Shown here: positions 33,044 through 42,440 of the stretch, one piece after another
Layout: every line of letters begins with the position of its first letter
Position numbering within the stretch: the first letter of the stretch is position 1
Assembly: GCA_016935015.1 (NCBI GenBank)
Contig: JAFGRT010000105.1
Span: forward strand, 1-61,581
Length of the DNA stretch: 61,581 nucleotides
DNA from: Acidobacteriota bacterium
Lineage (GTDB): Bacteria; Acidobacteriota; JAAYUB01
Direction of reading: 5' to 3'
The notes under the pieces: model-generated
Database searches by the model: none
Seen by the model: the letters and a program-made list of their open reading frames with translations, nothing else
Told to the model about the DNA's origin: nothing
Position numbers and translations under genes: made by a program

Positions 33044-34561
33044 ATGGAAAGCATCAACCTGACCTTCAGCCTGACCGGTTCCGTGACGATCACCCAGCTC
33101 TGCCGCGAGCTGGAAAAGCTGGGGTACGGCTCGGGTGAGCTGCAGACATATGCCCAGGCCGTCCGTTACCACGACACCCAAGACGGACGATTGTTCGGCA
33201 GGGGTTTGCGTTTGCAGCAGCCGGCCGAGGGCAACGTGTGGTATCTGCAGGATATTTCCACCGGTGATTGCCGGGAGATTGAGTTCGGTTCTGAGGCGGA
33301 GTCAGCGGAATTGCCCGCGGCCGTCAGCGAACTGGTTCGCGGTATGCGGCTGTTGCCTTGGCTGGACTTGCAGTCCAGGGAAAAGCGAACCGCGATCAGG
33401 TCGCCCGGGGAAGGGAATTTCGCACTCAGCTACCGGGATATTGTCTTTGGAGATGTCCTCCAAAGGGATCGAAAACAGAAGCTCCTGCTGCTTGGCGTAC
33501 GGGGCAGTAAATCCGCCGCCGAAGTTGCCTATTTCGGAACCATCCTTCGTGATTTGCTCGGATTTCAACTGCTGGCCGGCGATGATCTGGAAATCGGGCT
33601 GCAGGCGTTGCACCGCCCCTTGCCGGGCGCACCGGTGCCGGATAAATACCAGGTGAACCGAAGGGACACTATCCTGAAAGCCGGTTGCAAGATTATCGGC
33701 CGCCAGGGCTATATCATGTGGGCCAACACCCCGGGAACGGCCGCCGATCTGGACCCGGAATTTCTGCACGACCTGCGGGTGGCGACGCGGCGAGCCCGTT
33801 TTGCCCTGCGGCTGATGGGCCCCTTCCTGGGGGAGTCGCGCTGTGAAGATTTGCGCCGGGAACTATCCTGGGTCGCCTCATTGCTGGGGAAAGTCCGTGA
33901 TTTGGACGTCTTTTTGCACATGCTCGATCACCAGTTTCCCCAGGTGAATGCGACGGCGGCGGTCCGTGAACGCATCGAGGGCTACCTGAAAGACAAGCGG
34001 AAGGATGTGTCGGGCGCTCTTGAGACAGCGCTTGTATCGGCCCGCTATACCGAACTGTTGGAGCGCATGGAACTCATTTACCGAGAAAAGGATCGGCCGA
34101 CAGGTGACGGCGAGGCCGGTGTATCGGCTCACTCCATCGCACCGGATTTTATTGAGAAGGCACTGGCGAAAATCGAAAAGAAGCAGGCTCGCGATGCCTG
34201 GGATTTCTCCGCCGTCCAGTTGCATCGGCTGCGTATCCGTTTCAAACAGCTGCGTTACACTTGCGAGTTTTTCAGCGACTTTTACGGCCAGCGGATGCGG
34301 AAAGTCATCCAGTCGTTCGTCCGTTTCCAGGATTGCCTGGGCGTGCATCAGGATGCCCAGGTGGCCATCCACAACCTGCAGGAACTGGCGCACGGCATGG
34401 AAGTGTCCGGCCGGGCCGACGCCGATGTCCTGCTTTGCATCGGCGCCCTCGTCCAGATTCAGCGCGATCTGGCCCAGACGAAAGTACAGGAATTCACCGC
34501 CATTTGGAGCAAGTTTCCCCGTAGTGTCAAGAAGCTCCGCCACTTGCTGGTGGAAGGGTAG
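33044..34561 (+). CDS. CYTH-like/CHAD domain protein
   Basis: The protein has 505 residues from the ATG at 33044 (GAGGAA 10 nt upstream); a GTG at 33026 overlapping the upstream stop is also possible. Residues 1-195 look like a CYTH (triphosphate tunnel) domain (AVRYHDTQDGRLFGRGLRL), but the ExExK start motif is degenerate (INLTFSL). From about residue 205 the CHAD domain has FLHDLRVATRRARFALRLM and a second copy of the helical unit with LHRLRIRFKQLRYTCEFF. CHAD domains bind polyphosphate and are found on polyP granules in other bacteria. It is the last gene of the operon, 21 bp from a convergent amidohydrolase gene. Confidence 0.82.
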   Translation: MESINLTFSLTGSVTITQLCRELEKLGYGSGELQTYAQAVRYHDTQDGRLFGRGLRLQQPAEGNVWYLQDISTGDCREIEFGSEAESAELPAAVSELVRGMRLLPWLDLQSREKRTAIRSPGEGNFALSYRDIVFGDVLQRDRKQKLLLLGVRGSKSAAEVAYFGTILRDLLGFQLLAGDDLEIGLQALHRPLPGAPVPDKYQVNRRDTILKAGCKIIGRQGYIMWANTPGTAADLDPEFLHDLRVATRRARFALRLMGPFLGESRCEDLRRELSWVASLLGKVRDLDVFLHMLDHQFPQVNATAAVRERIEGYLKDKRKDVSGALETALVSARYTELLERMELIYREKDRPTGDGEAGVSAHSIAPDFIEKALAKIEKKQARDAWDFSAVQLHRLRIRFKQLRYTCEFFSDFYGQRMRKVIQSFVRFQDCLGVHQDAQVAIHNLQELAHGMEVSGRADADVLLCIGALVQIQRDLAQTKVQEFTAIWSKFPRSVKKLRHLLVEG

Positions 34562-34582
34562 GATCCGTCCATCGCACAAAGA

Positions 34583-36355
34583 TCACGGCACATTATCCGG
34601 TTGACGGCGATATACAATCTTGCCGTCTACGATGGTCATATCCACCTCCATCGTTACTATTTCCTCGGATGGTATCCGCAACAGGTTCCGGTCGCAAACG
34701 GTGATGTCGGCCAGCTTGCCGGCCTTGAGCGAACCGCGGCGGTCACCCTCGAAGGCGGCACGGGCATTGTTGATGGTGTAGGCGCGCAGGGCGTCGGCCA
34801 CGGAGATCTTCTGCTCGGGGAACCAGCCGCCAGGCGGGGTGCCCTGGATGGTGGTCCGGGTGACGGCGGCATGAATCAGGTATTTGGGGTGGACGTGGTA
34901 CTCGGCGGCACTGGTGCCGGGCCAGTCGGAGCCGAAGCTGAGCATGGCACCGCTGTCCAGCAGGGATTTGAAGGCATAGGCGCCACGGCAGCGTTCATGG
35001 CCGATCCGCTCCTCCATCCAGCGCATGTCATCGGACAGGTGGTAGGGATTGACCTCGGCGATGACGTTCAGGGCCTTGAAACGCGGGAAATCCTGGGGGC
35101 GGATGACCTGGGCGTGGATGATGCGGAAGCCTTCAAGGTCGTGACCGAGATCGCCCATGAGCCGCTCGTAGGTGTCGAGCATCAACGCCACACCCCTGGT
35201 GCCGATGGCGTGGACATTGGCCACGAAACCGGCGTCGTAGCCGATCTTGATCAACTCATACATCTTGTCCATGTTGCCGATTTTCAGCTCCGGATCGTCG
35301 CTGGTATGGCGGCGATAGTGGCCGTAATTGTCCGGCTGGTCGTCGTACGGTTCGAAGAAAAGCGCGCCGTGGGTACCCATGATGCCGTCGATATAGCCCT
35401 TCAGGGCACCGTAGCGGAGCCAGGGATTCGGTTGTTTCGTAACCGGATGGAGGCCCATGGTCAGCCCCTTGGCCTTGAGTTCGGCTCCGCGGGACAGATC
35501 CGGTCGCAACCAGACGCGGCAGGTCAGTTCGCCGCTGGCCTGCAGCTCGACGAAGCGGGCGGTCTGGTCGGGCACAGCGATATCGTGCACCTCGACGATG
35601 CCCGACTCGGCCAGCCGCCGCAGGGCGGCCCGGTTCTCATCCAGCAGCCGGGCCGGTGATTTTTCACGGATGACCGCGCGAATGCGGCCCAGTGCGGGCG
35701 ATCCGGCCTCGATCAAACCTGTGGGGCGGCCGCTTTCGTCGATCTTCATGCCGGGCAGGTGCTCGTTCTCCAGACCGGCGGCCCGCAGGGCGGCCGTATT
35801 GGCCAAAAAGAGTTCGCTGTTGAAATTGTTCAGCAGGCAGGGATGTTCAGCCGTAATGGTGTCGAAGGTATCGCGATGGGGCTCCCAGCGGCGGGTGGCG
35901 GCATTCGGGGCGCCATCCGCGCCCAACGCCCACCGCTCATAGGCGCCCCACAGTCCGCCGGTGATCCATTCGCCCGGTTCCAGAATGGCGGCGACACGCG
36001 ACATTTCGCGGCGCAGTCCCTCGTCGTCGGCAACGGTCATCAGGTTGGCGTCGTTGATGAGGGCGCCGGCCCGATTGAAATGGACGTGGGCGTCGATGAA
36101 GCCGGGCACCACGAACCGGCCGTCCAGGTCGATGACGGTGGTTTGCGGTCCGATGTAAGCCCGGGCGGCGTCGTCATCGGCCAGAACAGCGACGATGGTG
36201 TTGCCGTCGACGGCCATGGCCGTCGCCCACGGCTGGTCCGCTTCCAGGGTGTAAACTTCACCGTTGAGCAGCACCAGGTCTGCCGGTTTGGTCCGGCTGC
36301 AACTCATTAAACTGGAAATACCGGCCAGAGAGATCACAAGCCAAATGATTCGCAT
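34583..36355 (-). CDS. YtcJ-like amidohydrolase, lipoprotein
   Basis: The 590-residue protein has a lipoprotein signal (LAGISSLMSC, lipid-modified Cys19). The ATG at 36355 is chosen because it begins this signal; an upstream frame to 36613 adds an unlikely extension. The metal-dependent hydrolase fold is marked by FVVPGFIDAHVHF, the internal GTHGALFFEPY and VHAIGTRG, and LSFGSDWPG; SLKAGKLADITVCDR near the end is the family's return strand. Members of the amidohydrolase_3 group act on N-acyl or amide bonds; the substrate is unknown. It would sit in the envelope facing the periplasm. It is convergent with the CHAD gene. Confidence 0.82.
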   Translation of the reverse strand: MRIIWLVISLAGISSLMSCSRTKPADLVLLNGEVYTLEADQPWATAMAVDGNTIVAVLADDDAARAYIGPQTTVIDLDGRFVVPGFIDAHVHFNRAGALINDANLMTVADDEGLRREMSRVAAILEPGEWITGGLWGAYERWALGADGAPNAATRRWEPHRDTFDTITAEHPCLLNNFNSELFLANTAALRAAGLENEHLPGMKIDESGRPTGLIEAGSPALGRIRAVIREKSPARLLDENRAALRRLAESGIVEVHDIAVPDQTARFVELQASGELTCRVWLRPDLSRGAELKAKGLTMGLHPVTKQPNPWLRYGALKGYIDGIMGTHGALFFEPYDDQPDNYGHYRRHTSDDPELKIGNMDKMYELIKIGYDAGFVANVHAIGTRGVALMLDTYERLMGDLGHDLEGFRIIHAQVIRPQDFPRFKALNVIAEVNPYHLSDDMRWMEERIGHERCRGAYAFKSLLDSGAMLSFGSDWPGTSAAEYHVHPKYLIHAAVTRTTIQGTPPGGWFPEQKISVADALRAYTINNARAAFEGDRRGSLKAGKLADITVCDRNLLRIPSEEIVTMEVDMTIVDGKIVYRRQPDNVP

Positions 36356-36816
36356 GCTCACCACTACCTCCATCCCCGGAAGTGAACCGCTCGCCTGAGG
36401 AACCCGCCCGACCGAAAATGGTCCCAGCCACTCTGCAGGCACGATTTCTTGGCTCATCATCCATGTGATTTCTGCATCATAACGGATGCATACAAGAAGG
36501 GCAAGAGGGAAGCCGCATGGCGACTCCTCCTTCTTCAGGCAATGGGATGATGGGAGCCTCTTGATCTGGGAGGCTACCGGGCATCGTCTGACATGTACGC
36601 CGGGACAAGGCATGAGGATCCATTGATGTTCGCCAAGGGGATCGACGTCGACAACGATACGGAACGGACTTTCCCTGGCCGGGTCCGGGCCGAAAGGGGG
36701 AAAGAAGTTGACCCGTTGGTGGATACAGGCTAAGATGCCGGATATGATCGGTCATCGGTACAACGGTCGGTTCCGGAAAAGCCAGAATCATACATCAGAT
36801 CAGGAGGCCTTCTTCC
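36356..36816. other. Intergenic region upstream of the beta-barrel gene
   Basis: This 461-bp gap contains no convincing gene. The only clear signal is the sigma-70 promoter at 36708-36736. The rest shows no repeat or tRNA-like structure. Confidence 0.6.
36708..36736 (+). promoter_or_regulatory. Sigma-70 promoter for the beta-barrel gene
   Basis: TTGACC (36708-36713) and TAAGAT (36731-36736) are separated by 17 bp and lie about 80 bp before the start codon. Confidence 0.7.
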
Positions 36817-37446
36817 ATGCGTAATGCCAGGTATTTCCTTTGGCTGTCCATTCTACTGTCAATCCTTGCCGGGCAGGGACTTTTGCTGGCCGGCGATACT
36901 TCGCTCCGTGTCTACGGCCAGTTCCGGCTTGGCGTGTCCGGTGATCTGTCGGACAGCTTCGACATCGCCAGCTACGACGAGCTGTTCTCCAACGGGGCCG
37001 GTTTCGGGTTGGAACTGTCGCACCGGTTCATCGGCGGACTGGATGTGCTGATGGGTATCGGGTACGTCTCCCAGGACGGCGAAAATCTGCCCGATCTATC
37101 CCTGAATGACTGGAGCACCCTGCCGGTGTATGCCGGGCTGCGCTACCATTTCCGTGAGGCGGGCGGCGGTCTGGATCCGTACATCCGGTTTGACCTCGGG
37201 CTGGGCAAGATCTCAGACGTGGATTTTACACGGCTGGGCGACACCGGTCGCTATTGGGACTCCACCTGGAGCGCCCTGGCCGGATTCGGCATCGGGCTGG
37301 AATACCGCTTCAGCAAGCTGGGTCTGTTCTTGGAGCTGAAAGGTCAGTATCTGGGTGCGCCCGAGACCACCGAGATCACCGATCTGCAATCGGCCGACGG
37401 TTCATGGAGCATCCCTTTCAACATTGGGCTGGCCTACTATTTCTGA
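36817..37446 (+). CDS. Small outer-membrane beta-barrel protein
   Basis: The 209-residue protein has an N-terminal signal peptide (LWLSILLSILAGQGLLLAG, cleavage near residue 25). The rest alternates short amphipathic strands with aromatic residues (YGQFRLGVSG, GFGLELSHRF, LDVLMGIGYVS, VYAGLRYHF, YIRFDLGLG) and ends with GLAYYF, an aromatic C-terminal residue as expected for BAM-inserted porin-like proteins. This fits an eight-stranded OmpX/OmpA-type barrel. AGGAGG is 9 nt upstream of the ATG. It is a single-gene unit with its own promoter and a hairpin after the stop. Function unknown. Confidence 0.75.
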   Translation: MRNARYFLWLSILLSILAGQGLLLAGDTSLRVYGQFRLGVSGDLSDSFDIASYDELFSNGAGFGLELSHRFIGGLDVLMGIGYVSQDGENLPDLSLNDWSTLPVYAGLRYHFREAGGGLDPYIRFDLGLGKISDVDFTRLGDTGRYWDSTWSALAGFGIGLEYRFSKLGLFLELKGQYLGAPETTEITDLQSADGSWSIPFNIGLAYYF

Positions 37447-37476
37447 TCCGGATGCCTCTGTCCGCTTATAAATGGC

Positions 37477-37508
37477 CCCGGGCGGGGTGGGCACATCCCC
37501 GGCCCGGG
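37477..37508. terminator. Hairpin downstream of the beta-barrel gene
   Basis: CCCGGGCGGGG (37477-37487) pairs with CCCCGGCCCGGG (37497-37508) with one bulged base and a 9-nt loop. It is very stable and lies between convergent genes; no T-run. Confidence 0.55.
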
Positions 37509-37567
37509 TCACACCTGTAATCACACGAATCGATGGGAAATGGCCGGATCCGCCCGGTGGAGGCGGG

Positions 37568-38830
37568 TCACTCGTAATGCAGGCAATCAATGGGGTCGAG
37601 CTTGGCGGCCCGGGTCGCCGGCCACACACCGAACAGCAAGCCCACCATGACGGATATGGTAAATGCGCCGATGATCGCCCATAACGGGGCCGTCGCCGGC
37701 ATATCGGGAAGCAGCAGTGTAATCAGCAGGCCGATGAGCAGGGAAAGCGCGATCCCGATCACCCCGCCCATGCCCGTCAGGGTCATGGCCTCGATGAGAA
37801 ACTGGGCGGTGATGTCCCGCCGCCGGGCGCCGATGGCCTTGCGCACACCGATTTCGCGGGTGCGCTCCTTGACAGAAACCAGCATGATGTTCATGACGCC
37901 GATGCCGCCCACCAGCAATCCCACGGCGGAGATGGCGATGGTGATCATGCCGGCCCCGGCAGTGATCTGATCGAACTGACGGACGATAGACTCGGCCGTG
38001 GACATGGAAAAATCGTTTTCGTCATCGGCCTTGAGCTTGCGTTCCATGCGCAGGGTCTGTTCCACCTGATCCAGCGCCTGTTCCAGCATGCCGCTCTTGG
38101 CCCGGACGACGATCATCAACCAATCTTCCCGGGGGGACATCTTGAGTAATGTCTGGTATGGAATATAGATCGCCTGATCTTCCCCGGAATTGCCCAGGAA
38201 CGTCGAGCGGCTTTTGGCCAGGACCCCGACCACGGTGAACCGTTTGCCCGCCACCGTGATCTCCTTGCCGAGAGGATTCATGAACGGAAAAAGCGCTTCG
38301 GCCACGGCGTGTCCGATGACGCAGTTGAACAGGCGGTGATGGTCGTCGATGGTGGTCAGGAGCCTTCCTTCCGTCAGGCGGTGGTTGACCAGGAAATGGA
38401 GATTGGGGGAGATGGCCTCGATCTGTCCCTGGTAGTACTCCTCACCCATGTACTTGACGGAGCGGTTCTGAAGGTGGCGTGGAAAAACGATCTGGTAGCC
38501 GACATCCTTCACGGCGTCGCAACGGGTCTTGATGGCGCGGATATTTTCCAATTGGAGGGGATCGCGCTCCATTTCCGCCCGGGTGCGGCGGCCGATCTGG
38601 ACGCCGGTGTTCAGATGAAACGCGTAAATGTTGGTGGTGCCGAAATCCTCGATCATACCCACCAGCTGACCGCGCAGCCCCGTCAGGATGGAGGCCACCA
38701 GCACAACGGTAATGACGCCCACCATCACGCCCAACACCGTGAGAAAGGAACGGAACTTGTGAGACAGCAACGTGATGAGTGCCTGGCGGAAGTTTTCCAT
38801 CCAGACGAGGCGACGGGATTGGGACGTCAT
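37568..38830 (-). CDS. MacB/FtsX-type ABC transporter permease (second of pair)
   Basis: The 420-residue protein has the MacB permease layout: one helix near residues 20-50 (LLSHKFRSFLTVLGVMVGV), a large periplasmic domain (about 55-285), and three C-terminal helices with VGGIGVMNIMLVSVKERTREIG and RKAIGARRRDI, the coupling-helix region. It lies 12 bp downstream of a second permease of the same type. No ATPase, membrane-fusion or outer-membrane partner is nearby, so the pair must recruit an ABC subunit encoded elsewhere. Probable role: export of a lipid, peptide or macrolide-like compound, or lipoprotein handling. Confidence 0.85.
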   Translation of the reverse strand: MTSQSRRLVWMENFRQALITLLSHKFRSFLTVLGVMVGVITVVLVASILTGLRGQLVGMIEDFGTTNIYAFHLNTGVQIGRRTRAEMERDPLQLENIRAIKTRCDAVKDVGYQIVFPRHLQNRSVKYMGEEYYQGQIEAISPNLHFLVNHRLTEGRLLTTIDDHHRLFNCVIGHAVAEALFPFMNPLGKEITVAGKRFTVVGVLAKSRSTFLGNSGEDQAIYIPYQTLLKMSPREDWLMIVVRAKSGMLEQALDQVEQTLRMERKLKADDENDFSMSTAESIVRQFDQITAGAGMITIAISAVGLLVGGIGVMNIMLVSVKERTREIGVRKAIGARRRDITAQFLIEAMTLTGMGGVIGIALSLLIGLLITLLLPDMPATAPLWAIIGAFTISVMVGLLFGVWPATRAAKLDPIDCLHYE

Positions 38831-38842
38831 GATCTCTCCTCG

Positions 38843-40147
38843 CTAGTTTTCGGTCGTCAGAGCGATGATGGGATCCAGGTTGGCTGCCTTGATGGCCGGA
38901 TACATGCCGGACACGATTCCGATCACGCCCGAGACAGTCAGTGACAGAAAAATATACTCCGCGGTAATGGTCAGGGTGAATCCAATGAGGCTTGAAAGCA
39001 GAAAACACACGCTGTACGACAGGAAGACGCCGATCAGGCCACCCACAAACCCCAAAAAGGAAGCCTCGATGAGAAACTGCAGGATCAAGTCGCGCCGCTT
39101 GGCGCCGATGGCCTTGCGGATGCCGATTTCCCGGGTCCTTTCCGTCACCGAGACCAGCATGATGTTCATGATGACGATGCCTCCGACCACCAGCGCCAGG
39201 GCCGTCACCGGCATGACCACGGTGGCGATGGCACCGGTGAACTGTCCGACGGATTCATTGAGCTGTTCCGTGGACATGATGTCGAATGTATCTTCCTGCG
39301 CCGGTTTCAGATGACGCAGAATCCTCATCAGCATGCGGATTTCATCCTGGGCCGCATCCATGACACCGGCGGTCAGGGCCTTGACGCGCATGGTGATATT
39401 CAGGTTGTGGCCGAACATTTTGTGATAGGTGGTGATGGGGATATACACCTCGTCATCCAGACTCTGGCCCATGAAGGAACCGCGTCTCTCCAGAACACCC
39501 ACCACCCGGAAATATTGACTTCTGATTTTTACGTCCTTGTTGATGGGGTCCACATCCGGAAATAGTTCCTGGGCGATACCCCAGCCCAACACGCAGACCG
39601 GCCGTGACCGCTCTTCCTCGAAAGGCATGAAAAAACGCCCGGATTCCACGTCAAAATTGGAGATCTGGATGACGTTGGACGTCGATCCGCTCAGACTGGC
39701 CTCATAGAATTCTCTGTTTTGATAGTAGATGTCACTACGAGTCCCGATTTCGGCGACGACTTCAGCGGTATATTCCGTCTGGCCGGAAATGGCCTGGTAT
39801 TCTTCCAGGAGCACCTTCTTGTTGCGGCGCTGCTTTTCGCGGAACTCCTCCAAGGTCATATTGGGGCCCATGATACGAGAAACCATGAATGTGTTGCTGC
39901 CCAGCAGGTCGGTGATGTTGCTGGTCACGTATGATTCGAAGCCGTTGATGAACGCACCCACCACCATGACCGAAGCCACACCAATGATCACGCCGATGAG
40001 AGTCAGCAACGAGCGGAGCTTGTTGGCCCAGATGCTGGATATGGCCAGCTTGGACGCCTCACCGAGCACCGGCCAGCCGCTCAGGATGCGTTTGGGCTTT
40101 TCGGCGTGAATGATGGACCAATACAGTGTGGGTTCTTGTCTTGCCAT
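38843..40147 (-). CDS. MacB/FtsX-type ABC transporter permease (first of pair)
   Basis: The 434-residue protein has an N-terminal cytoplasmic extension of about 30 residues before the first helix (KLRSLLTLIGVIIGVASVMVV), a periplasmic domain, and three C-terminal helices with VVGGIVIMNIMLVSVTERTREIG and RKAIGAKRRDL. It is paralogous to the following gene, and the two probably form a heterodimeric permease. GGGGAG precedes the ATG. The gap of 173 bp upstream separates it from the divergent hydrolase gene. The ATPase subunit is missing locally. Confidence 0.85.
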   Translation of the reverse strand: MARQEPTLYWSIIHAEKPKRILSGWPVLGEASKLAISSIWANKLRSLLTLIGVIIGVASVMVVGAFINGFESYVTSNITDLLGSNTFMVSRIMGPNMTLEEFREKQRRNKKVLLEEYQAISGQTEYTAEVVAEIGTRSDIYYQNREFYEASLSGSTSNVIQISNFDVESGRFFMPFEEERSRPVCVLGWGIAQELFPDVDPINKDVKIRSQYFRVVGVLERRGSFMGQSLDDEVYIPITTYHKMFGHNLNITMRVKALTAGVMDAAQDEIRMLMRILRHLKPAQEDTFDIMSTEQLNESVGQFTGAIATVVMPVTALALVVGGIVIMNIMLVSVTERTREIGIRKAIGAKRRDLILQFLIEASFLGFVGGLIGVFLSYSVCFLLSSLIGFTLTITAEYIFLSLTVSGVIGIVSGMYPAIKAANLDPIIALTTEN

Positions 40148-40320
40148 GCATTACTCCCCATAGCTAAAAACTATTCTACGCTGCGCATGGAGGTTTTGTT
40201 CCTGAAAGCATATGAATCATCGTTCGATGGAGCCCCGGTATCAAAATTTGAGACGGGCACGTTATGTCGTCATCCAACAGAGGGGTGGACCTGTTGGTGA
40301 CTCCGCACTGATGGAGTTTT

Positions 40321-41943
40321 ATGGTGGGCCGAAATATTACAAGCAAACTCATTCTATGTTGCCTCGCGCTTTGTTGTGGGGCATCGGTTCAAGGAAACGA
40401 ATTTACCGGGAAGTGGGTTGGCAACTGTCGGCTGGGGGCGGATACCGTTTGGATGATTCTGCATGTAACCGAGACGGCCAAAGACCAATACGAAATCATC
40501 CTGAACATCCCCTCCCGGGCGGAAATGAGTCTGGAGCCGGAAGGCTTTCACCGCCTCGGCAAACGGGTGGAAATCACAGTGCCCTTTCAACGTTCGCATT
40601 TCACACTCAAAGGCCAGCTGGACAAGGGTCAGATCAGGGGCCAGGTTCGTTGGGACCTGCACACCGGAGATTTCCGGCTTTTTAAGGTACATGAAATCGA
40701 GCACTGGATCTATTTGGAGTACCAGGGGACGTATCAGACCGGCGATGAAGAGCCGATCCTGTTTTTCCGGATGAGAAACGAGTTTTTCTGCCTGCAGGAC
40801 CAGCGGATTGTCACTCTTTACCCCCTGCAGGACAATGAGTTCATCTCCGAGGAAAATCAGCGGGTTATCTTTTTTCGTGACGAAAACGGTCACGTGACCC
40901 ACGCGATCTGGCAAACCGGTTCCAACGGCTACATATCTTGTGTGAAAAAGGTTTTCTATCAGACGGATGACATGTTTGTGAGCAACGGAGACGTGGAGCT
41001 GTCGGGGACCTTGTATTATCCGCCCGGCCGGGGGCCAGTGCCGGCCGTGGTGGTGGTTCATGGTTCGGGACCCGAGGACCGCAGTCCGTATGTGATTTTC
41101 GCCGATCAACTGGTCCGGCAGGGCATCGCCGTCTTCATCTATGACAAGCGGGGCGTCGGCGCTTCCACCGGTGACCGCAAGGCGGCGTCGTTCGAGGATC
41201 TGGCCAATGATGCCCTGGCAGCGGTGCGGCATTTGAAGAAGGATCCGCGGCTCGATCCGGCCGCTATCGGTCTGTGGGGCATCAGCCAGGGAGGAATGGT
41301 GGTGGTCAACGCCGTCGCCCGCAGCCGGGAGGCGGACTTTGCCCTGCTGTTGTCCTGTCCGATGGTAACGCCGGCGGAGCAGCATCTGTATATGATGGGG
41401 AACGAACTGCAGGCGGAAGCCATTCCGGCAGAAGAGGTTTTGGCGATCAAGGAAACCTGGCGCAAATTCTTTTATGCGCTTTACCATGGGGCGGATGTGG
41501 TTGAATTGCGTCAGCACGTCCGCCAGTGGAGCCTCAACAAAAAATTGCGGATGTTTCTGCCCGTCCTGCCCGAAGAGTGGGCCCGGATTCGGCCGTGGTA
41601 CTCGCACCTGGATGTGTATCATGATCCGGTGGCCGATCTGCGGCGGAGTTGCTGCCCGGTCCTGTTCGTTTACGGGGAGAAGGACCGCGTGGTTCCGGTA
41701 TATGAAAGTGCAGCCAGGGTTCGGGCGGTGGAGCGTGTGGACTGCCCTCATGAAAAAGGGATTCTCTTCCTGCCGGCCGGTAATCACAACCTGTTCCAGG
41801 CCGAAAGTGGCGGCCGCCGGGAGTGGCCCCGCCTGCGGAAATTCGTTCCGGACCTGTTTCAGAGAATGGCCCACTGGATCCATCTCTGCCAGGGGCCGGG
41901 CGGGGACGACGATCGTGGAGCGGAGTTGATCAATACCCGCTGA
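40321..41943 (+). CDS. Secreted alpha/beta hydrolase
   Basis: The 540-residue protein has a signal peptide (LILCCLALCCGASVQG). The N-terminal 215 residues form a beta-rich domain beginning FTGKWVGNC. The alpha/beta-hydrolase domain has VVVVHGSGPEDRS (oxyanion region, about 243-255), YDKRGVGASTG, nucleophile Ser322 in GISQGG, an acid near FVYGEKDRVVP and the catalytic His in PAGNHNLF. This matches periplasmic dienelactone-hydrolase-like or Xaa-Pro-type peptidase/esterase families. Substrate unknown. It is divergent from the MacB pair and is followed 36 bp later by an EVE-domain gene on the same strand. Confidence 0.82.
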   Translation: MVGRNITSKLILCCLALCCGASVQGNEFTGKWVGNCRLGADTVWMILHVTETAKDQYEIILNIPSRAEMSLEPEGFHRLGKRVEITVPFQRSHFTLKGQLDKGQIRGQVRWDLHTGDFRLFKVHEIEHWIYLEYQGTYQTGDEEPILFFRMRNEFFCLQDQRIVTLYPLQDNEFISEENQRVIFFRDENGHVTHAIWQTGSNGYISCVKKVFYQTDDMFVSNGDVELSGTLYYPPGRGPVPAVVVVHGSGPEDRSPYVIFADQLVRQGIAVFIYDKRGVGASTGDRKAASFEDLANDALAAVRHLKKDPRLDPAAIGLWGISQGGMVVVNAVARSREADFALLLSCPMVTPAEQHLYMMGNELQAEAIPAEEVLAIKETWRKFFYALYHGADVVELRQHVRQWSLNKKLRMFLPVLPEEWARIRPWYSHLDVYHDPVADLRRSCCPVLFVYGEKDRVVPVYESAARVRAVERVDCPHEKGILFLPAGNHNLFQAESGGRREWPRLRKFVPDLFQRMAHWIHLCQGPGGDDDRGAELINTR

Positions 41944-41978
41944 ATTCGGGAACTTGCAGTATGATGGAGGTGTCATCG

Positions 41979-42440
41979 ATGCAATATTGGCTGATGAAAA
42001 CAGACCCGGACACCTTCGCCTGGGCGGATCTGAAAAAAGCACCGGGCCGGACCACCAGTTGGGAGGGGGTGCGTAATTATCAGGCCCGCAATTATATGCG
42101 CGACATGCGGTGCGGTGACCTCGTTCTGTTCTATCACAGCGCGGTGCAGCCGCAATTGATTCCCGGCATCGCTGAGATCGTACGGGAAGCCTATCCCGAT
42201 TCCTGCCAGTTCGATCCGGGCAGTCCGTATCATGATCCGCGCAGTCCCGCCAAAAAGCCGCGCTGGGATATGGTGGATATCCGGTGGGTACGAGATTATG
42301 AGCCGCCCATCACCCGGGAGGAACTGAAAGGCGTGCCCGAAATGCAAGGCATGGTCCTGTTCCAGCCGGGCAGCCGCCTGTCCGTCATGCCGGTTACGGC
42401 GGCGGAATGGCTCCGGATACAGGCACTACGCTCTGCCTGA
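41979..42440 (+). CDS. EVE domain protein
   Basis: The 153-residue protein starts at the ATG at 41979, with GGAGG 8 nt upstream; earlier in-frame ATGs at 41961 and 41964 lie in or before this site. It has the EVE fold (PUA-like): YWLMKTDPDTFAWADL, WEGVRNYQARNYMRDM, GDLVLFYHSA and PRWDMVDIRWV. EVE domains bind modified bases in nucleic acids and are common in prokaryotes as single-domain proteins. It lies in an otherwise housekeeping-like stretch with no restriction genes, so a defence role is not supported. Confidence 0.88.
   Translation: MQYWLMKTDPDTFAWADLKKAPGRTTSWEGVRNYQARNYMRDMRCGDLVLFYHSAVQPQLIPGIAEIVREAYPDSCQFDPGSPYHDPRSPAKKPRWDMVDIRWVRDYEPPITREELKGVPEMQGMVLFQPGSRLSVMPVTAAEWLRIQALRSA

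Noticed and set aside
40354-42042. Long minus-strand frame across the alpha/beta hydrolase
   Set aside because: The plus-strand protein has a signal peptide and catalytic triad; the antisense frame has none.
41979-42440. EVE protein as part of a defence island
   Set aside because: No restriction, McrBC-like or toxin genes are nearby; neighbours look like general metabolism.
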